Below, piece by piece: positions 27,423 to 33,192 of a stretch of 33,192 nt of DNA. This DNA is from Exilibacterium sp. (lineage in GTDB: Bacteria > Pseudomonadota > Gammaproteobacteria > Pseudomonadales > Cellvibrionaceae). The stretch spans positions 1 through 33,192 of the forward strand of contig JANQMH010000032.1 of assembly GCA_028280195.1 (NCBI GenBank), read 5' to 3'. Below the pieces are notes generated by a model, which was not told where the DNA came from, made no database searches, and saw only the letters and a list, made by a program, of their open reading frames with translations. Both the position numbers and the translations under genes were made by a program. Numbering within the stretch: the first letter of the stretch is position 1; each line of letters begins with the position of its first letter.

Positions 27423-28262
27423 ATGGACTTGTCTGTGCAATTGAAATCTGTGCAATTGAAAATAGAAGCAAAAAAACAGCCGCTGCGGCTGGTGCAGGTG
27501 ACGGACTGCCACTTGGGGGGCACACCGGGGGATGATCTGCTGGGCCTGGATACGGATCTGAGCCTGGCCGATGTGCTGCAGCTGATCGAGGTGGAGCAGC
27601 CCGATCCGGATCTGGTTCTCGCCACCGGCGATATCGCCGGTGGCGCCGAGTTGCCGGCCTACCAGCGCTTTTTGAAACTGGCCGACGCCCGCTTCAGTGC
27701 GCCCATGGCCTGGCTGCCGGGCAATCACGATACCCCCGAAGTCATGGCCGAAGCGCTCGAGGGCAGGTTTATGCCCAAGGTCATCACCACCGAACAGTGG
27801 CTGATCGTGCTGCTCGACTCCAGTGTGCGCGGGTACGAGCACGGCGACCTCAGTCGCAGTGAGCTGGACTTTTTCCAGGATGTCCTCAGCCGTTACCCCA
27901 AACATCACACCCTGGTTTTTCTGCATCACCAGCCGGTGCCGGTGGGCAGTGCCTGGGTGGATCAGTACATTGTGCGCAGTGCTGATCAATTCTTCGCCAT
28001 CGTGGACCGCCACCCGCAGATCAAGGGCATCAGCTGGGGGCATATTCACCAGGAATTTTACCAGTTGCGAAACGGGGTGCCGCTGTGGGCCACGCCGTCG
28101 ACCTGCGTGCAGTTCAAGCCCAACTGCGACGACTTCATCGTCGATCACACCATGCCGGGCTACCGCTGGTATGACCTGTATCCCGACGGCCACCTGGAGA
28201 CAGCGGTTTCCCGTATTGCCGATAAAGACTATCCCATCGATTACGCCTCATCGGGCTATTAA
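27423..28262 (+). CDS. cpdA: 3',5'-cyclic AMP phosphodiesterase
   Basis: CpdA hydrolyses cAMP and so tunes CRP-dependent regulation. The 279-residue calcineurin-type metallophosphoesterase has all metal motifs in order: VTDCHLG (D28, H30), ATGDIAGG, LPGNHD (residues 98-103; N101), FLHHQPVPVG and WGHIHQE. The ATPSTCVQFKP block and C-terminal YASSGY are highly like E. coli CpdA. An in-frame GTG at 27408 would add five residues; ATG 27423 is preferred. The first dozen codons contain a perfect 15-bp tandem duplication coding for SVQLK twice, placing a short unusual tail before the domain. It is in line with DUF1249 and the yqiA-parE genes. Confidence 0.95.
   Translation: MDLSVQLKSVQLKIEAKKQPLRLVQVTDCHLGGTPGDDLLGLDTDLSLADVLQLIEVEQPDPDLVLATGDIAGGAELPAYQRFLKLADARFSAPMAWLPGNHDTPEVMAEALEGRFMPKVITTEQWLIVLLDSSVRGYEHGDLSRSELDFFQDVLSRYPKHHTLVFLHHQPVPVGSAWVDQYIVRSADQFFAIVDRHPQIKGISWGHIHQEFYQLRNGVPLWATPSTCVQFKPNCDDFIVDHTMPGYRWYDLYPDGHLETAVSRIADKDYPIDYASSGY
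27432..27461 (+). repeat. Two-copy 15-bp tandem duplication in the cpdA 5' end
   Basis: The 15-bp unit tctgtgcaattgaaa occurs twice without mismatch (27432-27446 and 27447-27461). Because the unit length is a multiple of three it keeps the cpdA frame and encodes SVQLK SVQLK. It looks like a recent replication-slippage event, or it may mark non-coding leader if the true start lies further in. Confidence 0.9.
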
Positions 28263-28277
28263 ACGCCGGAAATTCGG

Positions 28278-28283
28278 TATAAT
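28278..28283 (+). promoter_or_regulatory. Candidate -10 box for yqiA-parE
   Basis: A perfect TATAAT lies 28 bases upstream of the yqiA GTG, in the 48-bp gap after cpdA. The -35 region would fall on the last codons of cpdA and shows no consensus. GGGGAAG just before the GTG is the ribosome binding site. A promoter here would let parE be expressed independently of the thi-nudF operon. Confidence 0.4.
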
Positions 28284-28310
28284 CAGCGGCCCATAAGTTG
28301 GGGGAAGCCT

Positions 28311-28907
28311 GTGCCCGTACTGTTGTATATCCATGGATTTCTGAGTTCACCCACCTCCCACAAGGCGCAGCAGGTCGAGGCCTGGCTGGCTCGTGAGCGG
28401 CCCGATATCGAGTTTTGCTGCCCTTACCTACCGCCTTTTCCAGCCCGGGTGCGCGAACAGCTGGAGCAGTTGGTGGCGTCGCTGCTGCCTGAACCTGTTT
28501 ATTTAATGGGCAGTTCCATGGGTGGCTTCTGGTCGACTTATCTGGCGGAGAAATATGACCTGCGGGCGGTGCTGATCAACCCTGCGGTGGCGCCGCACTC
28601 CCATATGGATGCCTATCTCGGTATCGAATTGAAAAACTTTCATACCGAAGACAAGTATGTCTTGAAGCCCGAACATATCGATGAAATGCGCGCCGCGGAT
28701 ATCGCCCGGCCGCAGCGCCTGGGCAATTACTGGTTGCTGGTGCAGACCGGTGATGAGACTCTCGATTACCGCGATGCGGTGGCAAAATATCAGGGCTGCA
28801 AGCAGCGGGTCGAAGAGGGTGGCGATCACAGCTTTCAGCATTTCGAAAGGCTGATCCCGGCGGCGGTAGCGTTTCTCGAAGCCACGCAAAGCAGTGCGAG
28901 TCTGTGA
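28311..28907 (+). CDS. yqiA: YqiA-type alpha/beta-hydrolase esterase
   Basis: The 198-residue protein is a short alpha/beta-hydrolase similar to E. coli YqiA (193 residues), which has esterase activity of unknown physiological substrate. It begins VLLYIHGFLSSPTSHKAQ, the oxyanion HGF loop, and has the nucleophile elbow GSSMGG with S69. VQTGDETLDY precedes the acid residue and GGDHSF carries the catalytic histidine. The start is GTG with GGGGAAG a few bases upstream. It is 36 nt upstream of parE, an arrangement shared with enterics and Pseudomonas. There is no signal peptide, so it acts in the cytoplasm. Confidence 0.93.
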   Translation: MPVLLYIHGFLSSPTSHKAQQVEAWLARERPDIEFCCPYLPPFPARVREQLEQLVASLLPEPVYLMGSSMGGFWSTYLAEKYDLRAVLINPAVAPHSHMDAYLGIELKNFHTEDKYVLKPEHIDEMRAADIARPQRLGNYWLLVQTGDETLDYRDAVAKYQGCKQRVEEGGDHSFQHFERLIPAAVAFLEATQSSASL

Positions 28908-28943
28908 TTTTTAGACAGGTTGAAACAGTAAACGACAACACTT

Positions 28944-30827
28944 ATGGCGAACTATACCGCAGAAGACATTGAAGTTCTCACCGGGCTCGACCCGGTAAAA
29001 AAACGCCCCGGTATGTATACCGATACCACGCGGCCCAACCATCTGGCCCAGGAGGTGATCGACAACAGTGTCGACGAGGCACTGGCGGGCTTCGCCAAAA
29101 ACATCGAGGTGGTGTTGCACAAAGATCTGTCCATGACCATCAGCGACGACGGTCGCGGCATGCCGGTGGATATTCATCCCGAACAGGGCATACCCGGCGT
29201 CGAGGTAATTCTGTCGACACTGCATGCGGGCGGCAAGTTTTCCAACGACAGCTACCAGTTTTCCGGCGGCCTGCACGGTGTCGGCGTGTCGGTGGTAAAT
29301 GCCCTGTCGAAAATACTCGAGGTCACCATTCGGCGCGACGGCCAGGTTTATCGCATGGGCTTCAAAGGCGGCGACAAGGCCAGCGATCTGACCGTGGTCG
29401 ACAGCTGCGGCAAGCGCAACACCGGCACCAGCGTACGCTTTCTGCCCGACCCGCAGTACTTTGACTCCAATAGGATTTCCGTGCCGCGCCTGCGCCATGT
29501 GCTGCGTGCCAAAGCGGTGTTGTGCCCTGGCCTGCGCGTTGTGTTCAAAGATGAAGCCGGTGGCGAGACCGACGAATGGTTCTATGAGGACGGTCTCAAG
29601 GATTATATGGTTGCCGCAACCCGCGGTTGGGAGACGCTGCCCGGTGAGCCTTTTATCGGCAACTTTGCCGGTGCCAACGAGGCTGCAGACTGGGCAGTGC
29701 AATGGCTGCCGGAGGGCGGCGAGGTGGTGCAGGAAAGCTATGTCAATCTGATACCCACCGCCCAGGGCGGTACCCATGTCAACGGCTTGCGCACCGGCCT
29801 GCTCGAGGCCATGCGCGAGTACTGTGAATTCCGCAATCTGTTGCCGCGCGGTGTCAAACTGGCGCCGGACGATATCTGGAACAATTGCTGCTTCGTACTC
29901 TCATCCAAGCTGACCGATCCGCAGTTTTCCGGCCAGACCAAGGAGCGCCTGTCCTCGCGGGAAGCGGCGGCCTTTGTCTCCGGCGTGGCCAAGGATGCTT
30001 TTAGTCTGTGGTTGAATCAACACACCGAGGACGGCGACAGGCTGGCGGAGTTCTGTATCAGCAATGCCCAGACGCGGGTGCGCTCGAGTAAAAAGGTCGC
30101 GCGCAAAAAAGTGACTCAGGGTCCGGCTCTGCCGGGCAAACTGGCCGATTGTTCCTCCGGCGAGCCGGAGCGCAGTGAGTTGTTTCTGGTGGAGGGTGAC
30201 TCGGCCGGCGGCTCCGCCAAGCAGGCGCGCGATCGCGAGTTTCAGGCGATTATGCCGCTGCGCGGTAAGATCCTGAATACCTGGGAGGTGGACAGCGCCG
30301 AGATTCTGTCGAGCCAGGAAGTACACGATATCTCCATTGCCCTGGGCATCGATCCGGCCTCGGATAATCTCGAGCAGTTGCGCTATCACAAAGTCTGTAT
30401 TCTCGCCGACGCCGACTCCGACGGCCTGCATATCGCCACACTGCTGTGCGCGCTGTTTGTACGCCACTTTCGCCCCATGGTGGCGGCCGGCCATATCTAT
30501 GTGGCCATGCCGCCGCTGTACCGAATCGACTTGGGGCAGGAGGTTTTTTACGCTTTGGACGAAGCGGAGAAAGAAGGGATTCTGGACCGCATTGCGGCGG
30601 AAAAGAAAAAGGGCACGCCCAATGTGCAGCGCTTCAAGGGACTGGGCGAAATGAATCCGCTGCAATTGCGCGAAACCACCATGAATCCCGATACCCGCAG
30701 CCTGGTGCAACTGCATATCGAGGCGGGTGACGATACCAATAAGATGTTGGATATGCTACTGGCGAAAAAACGTGCCGCTGACCGTAAGAGTTGGCTTGAG
30801 GAGAAGGGCAATCTGGCGGAGATATAG
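28944..30827 (+). CDS. parE: DNA topoisomerase IV subunit B
   Basis: ParE is the ATPase subunit of topoisomerase IV, which with ParC decatenates daughter chromosomes. The 627-residue protein has the GHKL ATP site (EVIDNSVDEAL with N41, then ISDDGRGMPVD and YQFSGGLHGVGVSVVNALS), the transducer, and the TOPRIM domain with EGDSAGGSAKQARDREFQ (E417) and the metal-binding DADSDG (D489, D491, D493). It ends with FKGLGEMNPLQLRETTMNP, as in ParE; length matches the E. coli enzyme (630) rather than GyrB (about 800). The parC gene does not follow in this window; an accessory region begins at once downstream. Confidence 0.97.
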   Translation: MANYTAEDIEVLTGLDPVKKRPGMYTDTTRPNHLAQEVIDNSVDEALAGFAKNIEVVLHKDLSMTISDDGRGMPVDIHPEQGIPGVEVILSTLHAGGKFSNDSYQFSGGLHGVGVSVVNALSKILEVTIRRDGQVYRMGFKGGDKASDLTVVDSCGKRNTGTSVRFLPDPQYFDSNRISVPRLRHVLRAKAVLCPGLRVVFKDEAGGETDEWFYEDGLKDYMVAATRGWETLPGEPFIGNFAGANEAADWAVQWLPEGGEVVQESYVNLIPTAQGGTHVNGLRTGLLEAMREYCEFRNLLPRGVKLAPDDIWNNCCFVLSSKLTDPQFSGQTKERLSSREAAAFVSGVAKDAFSLWLNQHTEDGDRLAEFCISNAQTRVRSSKKVARKKVTQGPALPGKLADCSSGEPERSELFLVEGDSAGGSAKQARDREFQAIMPLRGKILNTWEVDSAEILSSQEVHDISIALGIDPASDNLEQLRYHKVCILADADSDGLHIATLLCALFVRHFRPMVAAGHIYVAMPPLYRIDLGQEVFYALDEAEKEGILDRIAAEKKKGTPNVQRFKGLGEMNPLQLRETTMNPDTRSLVQLHIEAGDDTNKMLDMLLAKKRAADRKSWLEEKGNLAEI

Positions 30828-31227
30828 AGGGTGTGTCGATTTAACCAGGAGCTTATAAAAAATATGGCAAAATATTATAAAAACTTTTCGCACAAGTTGA
30901 TATAAAGGGCATATAGCCCGGGTGTCGCCTGAAAGTGACTGTCCCTGCCCGTAAGCCTAAAAAATCTGCTGTAAAAAATATCGTTCGCTTTCCTGCCATA
31001 AAGGCCAATGACAACCTTGTAAGCACGAGATTCGTTTCCAGCAGGGCATGGATGTTGTCCTTATTGAACGCAGTTTGGCATTATCATTTGGACGGTATTG
31101 CAATAACGATTGGACGGCCATGCAATAACAAATAGCCGAGAGATAGTACTTGAAACTATCGTCGAATGACACAAGAGGTTTCTACCAAATTCGGCGGCTT
31201 ATCTGCTTTGCCCTGTCTACTGAGTTA
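30828..31227. other. A+T-rich intergenic region between parE and the AbiE module
   Basis: These 400 bases separate two convergent genes and show no recognisable gene. They are visibly richer in A+T than the housekeeping part. GGGC 30907-30910 and GCCC 30916-30919 form a small hairpin without T-run. A tiny 13-codon frame (30864-30905) follows an AGGAG at 30847-30851. A 66-codon frame at 30935-31135 has no family resemblance. GATAGT 31142-31147 pairs with ACTATC 31155-31160. This looks like the debris-containing edge of an accessory insertion. Confidence 0.5.
31088..31131. repeat. Imperfect 22-bp tandem duplication
   Basis: The two units (31088-31109 and 31110-31131) share TTGGACGG at the start and TGCAATAAC near the end, with a few differences between. 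The period is exactly 22 bp. It is non-coding as far as can be judged and lies in the A+T-rich gap after parE. Confidence 0.7.
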
Positions 31228-31887
31228 TCAATCGCGATTTCTGGTCCTATAGAGATCGATAAATTTGCTCAAATCCAGTAACAGGTCTGAAGTGGAAAGG
31301 ATCGTATCTTCACTATAAGCGGCATTATACTCATCAAGAATCTCTGACTGATTTTCATAAAGATCATTTATATCCTGCAAGTCATTGTCGTCGAAACTCT
31401 TAAAGTAGTGCTCATAAAGATAGACTACATCATGTAAATCACGTGCCGCTGTGCGGCCTTTGAGTGCGCTTAGTTTCTGTTTGGCCAGGTGACCGATTTT
31501 ATAGGTGAGGATGCCATTGCGCTCTATGAGATTATCGTCATTTGGGGTGCCGCGTAGAGAGGTTTCCAGTTTTAGGCTGATGTCACCGGCATAAACGATA
31601 CGGTAGCGCCGAACTGTGTCGGTATCTTTCTTAATGGTAATCTCGGGGTTTCGCAGGTGTGCCTTGCTTTTGCCCAGCTGAGTGAAAACCTCATTGAGTG
31701 ACTTTTTCAAATCGAGTGCCTTGGCGCAGTCAAAATCCAGGTCCTCACTGAATCGGTCCAGGCCATAGCATAACTTGAGTGCCGTACCCCCCTTCAGCAC
31801 CATAGGTAGATTTTTTTGTTTGAAAGTATGGCATATCGCTGTCATGATCTCGACATGCTCAACTTGCTGCTCGTCAGTTAAGCTCAT
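31228..31887 (-). CDS. abiEii: AbiEii/AbiGii-type nucleotidyltransferase toxin
   Basis: AbiEii proteins are the toxins of type IV toxin-antitoxin systems and bring about abortive phage infection; characterised members act as NTP transferases. The 219-residue product carries motif I GGTALKLCYGLDRFSEDLDF (G33, G34, D49, D51) and, later, KLSALKGRTAARDLHDVVYL, the conserved C-terminal Lys/Asp segment of the family. The frame opens 22 codons earlier, but ATG 31887 gives the family start (MSLTDEQQ) and overlaps the antitoxin stop (31874) by 14 nt, so the two are coupled. The base composition is A+T-richer than the housekeeping genes, consistent with horizontal transfer. Phage defence is inferred from the family. 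Confidence 0.9.
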   Translation of the reverse strand: MSLTDEQQVEHVEIMTAICHTFKQKNLPMVLKGGTALKLCYGLDRFSEDLDFDCAKALDLKKSLNEVFTQLGKSKAHLRNPEITIKKDTDTVRRYRIVYAGDISLKLETSLRGTPNDDNLIERNGILTYKIGHLAKQKLSALKGRTAARDLHDVVYLYEHYFKSFDDNDLQDINDLYENQSEILDEYNAAYSEDTILSTSDLLLDLSKFIDLYRTRNRD

Positions 31888-32893
31888 TGTCTTCAGCCCA
31901 TCGGTGTAAAAGCTGTTGTTGTTTGCTGTTGGCAATCTGTTTAAGTTCTTCAACGGCTTTTTTCATCGCCGCAACCGGAACATCAAGCATAAACTGGTCC
32001 AGCTTGAAAAAATGGGGGTACCGCTGTTTCTTGATACAATGGGTATACAAAATATCCTTAATGGCGCGTAAGGGCTTAGCGCACAGTGTTGTCTCCATAT
32101 CGATATCATGTCTCTTCAAAAAGGCAGTGCAATCGAATAATTCATCGGTGCTTAAACCGGGTGCGCTGTCATAGTTATCGCCGGTAATATGGAATTTATT
32201 GTTGTACAGCATGCCCATTTGGTGCCAGTCGGCTTGATTACCTTGGTAGGGAATATTGAGTGCACTCAAGCCAGTGATGTAGCGCTCGCCAGGTGGGTTG
32301 ATCAGCGTTTGAATCTCGTCCCGAAACCACAGCGGCCAGTAGGTCAGGGCCTTATTGATTTGTTCAGAGGTGTAGTGGCCCAGCATACGAGTGGCGCGCT
32401 TTTGCTGAAAAATATTTAAACCCTCTTTCTTGAAGAGAAACGCCAGTGCCTTGAGTAGATTCAGGAGTTCACTGGAAGCCGAGGACAATTTCTTACCGTC
32501 GACTTTATGAAAATAGATGGTGTGGTTTGGCAGGGTGATTGGTGCGATGCGCTTATCGGTATCGTAAGTGATGGCGTCCGGTAGCGCATGGGTGAGCCCT
32601 AACTCATATGCGGCTAAAGCGCCTGAGGGGGCGATTTTGGCGCGGTATTGCTGCCTGATTGAGCGAATAATAACGTCTTCCTGTGGGGGAAGCGGGCCAA
32701 AATACTTGCTGTTATAGGGCCTGTAATAGAGACCATTGCGAATTTTTTTCAAGCCTTCTGCCCTGTACAGGCGCGAAGCCGCCTTATCTACCTGTAAGCT
32801 GTCGGAAGACAATCGATGCAGAGCCCGGCTGGTGATGACATTACCTGCCGGGAGCCTGCGGAATTGGCTTCTGACACTTTCAGCAATACTCAT
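31874..32893 (-). CDS. abiEi: AbiEi-family (DUF6088-like) antitoxin and autoregulator
   Basis: The 339-residue protein has the N-terminal winged-helix of AbiEi/DUF6088 antitoxins: SVRSQFRRLPAGNVITSRALH, a recognition helix region SRLYRAEGLKKIRNGLYYRPYN, then APSGALAAYELGLTHALP, which matches the usual psGa-AAn-LGLS block, and NHTIYFHKVDGKKLS. The C-terminal half (about 180-339) is the antitoxin domain and is more variable. Characterised AbiEi proteins neutralise AbiEii without forming a stable complex and repress their own operon by binding inverted repeats. A perfect inverted repeat lies 17 bp upstream of this start. It overlaps abiEii by 14 nt. Start ATG 32893; ribosome binding site weak. 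Confidence 0.85.
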   Translation of the reverse strand: MSIAESVRSQFRRLPAGNVITSRALHRLSSDSLQVDKAASRLYRAEGLKKIRNGLYYRPYNSKYFGPLPPQEDVIIRSIRQQYRAKIAPSGALAAYELGLTHALPDAITYDTDKRIAPITLPNHTIYFHKVDGKKLSSASSELLNLLKALAFLFKKEGLNIFQQKRATRMLGHYTSEQINKALTYWPLWFRDEIQTLINPPGERYITGLSALNIPYQGNQADWHQMGMLYNNKFHITGDNYDSAPGLSTDELFDCTAFLKRHDIDMETTLCAKPLRAIKDILYTHCIKKQRYPHFFKLDQFMLDVPVAAMKKAVEELKQIANSKQQQLLHRWAEDNELN

Positions 32894-32909
32894 AATAAGG
32901 CTCTATAAG

Positions 32910-32935
32910 AGATAAAAAAGCATGTTTTTTTATCT
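32910..32935 (-). promoter_or_regulatory. Perfect 10-bp inverted repeat, probable AbiEi operator
   Basis: AGATAAAAAA at 32910-32919 is the exact reverse complement of TTTTTTATCT at 32926-32935, with a 6-bp centre. It lies 17 bp upstream of the abiEi ATG, where the operon promoter should be. I could not fix -10 and -35 boxes with confidence. Autoregulation through inverted repeats is known for AbiEi, so an operator is the most likely role; a transcript hairpin would be too A+T-rich to terminate well. Confidence 0.65.
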
Positions 32936-32999
32936 TAGCTTAAATCAGTCTAACACAGAGTAGGAATTAGGGGGAAGGCAATTTAACTTATTGATTTAT

Positions 33000-33019
33000 A
33001 TAGAGATATCATTCTCTAT
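33000..33019. other. 7-bp inverted repeat in the region upstream of abiEi
   Basis: ATAGAGA at 33000-33006 is the reverse complement of TCTCTAT at 33013-33019 around a 6-nt centre. It lies about 107 bp upstream of the abiEi ATG. It could be a second regulator site or chance in an A+T-rich stretch. Confidence 0.3.
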
Positions 33020-33124
33020 TAGACGACAATAAACCTGGCCGGTCGATGCTGATAAATGACAAGCACTTGATATAACTACATTGGTATGTCTTAACCCGAC
33101 ACGGGGTTGATACGGCTGTGGATG

Positions 33125-33161
33125 GAAACGGCTATGCAATAGGATAGGCCGTTTCATTTTT
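33125..33161 (+). terminator. Rho-independent terminator (T-run on plus strand)
   Basis: GAAACGGC at 33125-33132 pairs perfectly with GCCGTTTC at 33148-33155, with inner TAT/ATA pairs, and is followed by ATTTTT at 33156-33161. This is a textbook terminator for a plus-strand transcript. No plus-strand gene is visible between 32894 and 33124, so either a small RNA starts in that stretch or the hairpin also serves the minus-strand gene that may end at 33160. Confidence 0.75.
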
Positions 33162-33192
33162 AATCTGCGACAAGGTCATCGAACTCTTCACT
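33160..33192 (-). CDS. Possible 3' end of a minus-strand gene cut by the window edge
   Basis: Read on the minus strand the last 33 bases give ten codons and a TAA stop (SEEFDDLVAD). An acidic, hydrophilic C-terminal end directly followed by the strong hairpin at 33125-33155 is what a real gene end looks like. Ten codons are far too few to identify a family, and chance cannot be excluded. Confidence 0.35.
   Translation of the reverse strand, partial: SEEFDDLVAD

Noticed and set aside
30864-30905. 13-codon frame with AGGAG about 12 bases upstream
   Set aside because: Too short to distinguish from chance; no type I toxin or leader-peptide features are evident. Recorded only within the intergenic description.
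30935-31135. 66-codon plus-strand frame after parE
   Set aside because: It has no ribosome binding site or recognisable family and spans most of the 22-bp duplication; probably fortuitous or debris.

Overview
This window is chromosomal DNA from a GC-rich Gammaproteobacterium, most likely a marine lineage near Pseudomonas or the Cellvibrionales. The evidence is gene order. The block thiC, nudF, DUF1249 (yqiB), cpdA, yqiA, parE next to a tolC-type gene, and the glnE-ilvE pair followed by lipopolysaccharide (LPS) genes with msbA and waaA, are both arrangements I know from Pseudomonas. I cannot name genus or species from sequence alone.

Layout. Positions 1-332 are non-coding and hold a large symmetric palindrome, GC hairpins and a candidate -10 box. 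A GspE/PilB-type ATPase (333-2108) is followed after 4 nt by glnE (2113-5070). A CTAG-heptamer array separates glnE from ilvE (5134-6063). Positions 6356-19087 form an envelope-glycan island: a family 25 glycosyltransferase and a GT4 enzyme on the plus strand; a minus-strand block (8292-14729) with a GT4-methyltransferase fusion, a methyltransferase, a second GT4, a YrbL-like kinase, a CgeB-like glycosyltransferase and an ELM1-family protein; then, on the plus strand, a UDP-glucuronate 4-epimerase-like enzyme, msbA and waaA. These genes plausibly build and export the lipid A-core part of LPS, and the epimerase suggests a uronic acid in the glycan.

A tolC-like gene converges on waaA and is divergent from a GMC-family FAD oxidoreductase (20827-22458). 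A small unknown minus-strand gene, 13-bp tandem repeats, a promoter candidate and a clear TPP riboswitch precede the thiD-thiC operon. Housekeeping genes continue through nudF, DUF1249, cpdA, yqiA and parE (to 30827).

After parE the sequence becomes visibly richer in A+T and looks accessory. It carries a minus-strand AbiEi/AbiEii type IV toxin-antitoxin pair with a perfect 10-bp inverted repeat just upstream, an intrinsic terminator, and what may be the last codons of another minus-strand gene at the right edge.

The most notable items are the GT-methyltransferase fusion inside a mixed glycan locus, the 99-bp symmetric palindrome, three different short tandem arrays (7, about 7 and 13 bp) between genes, and the AbiE module with its probable operator. 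I saw no rRNA, intact tRNA, CRISPR array or transposase.
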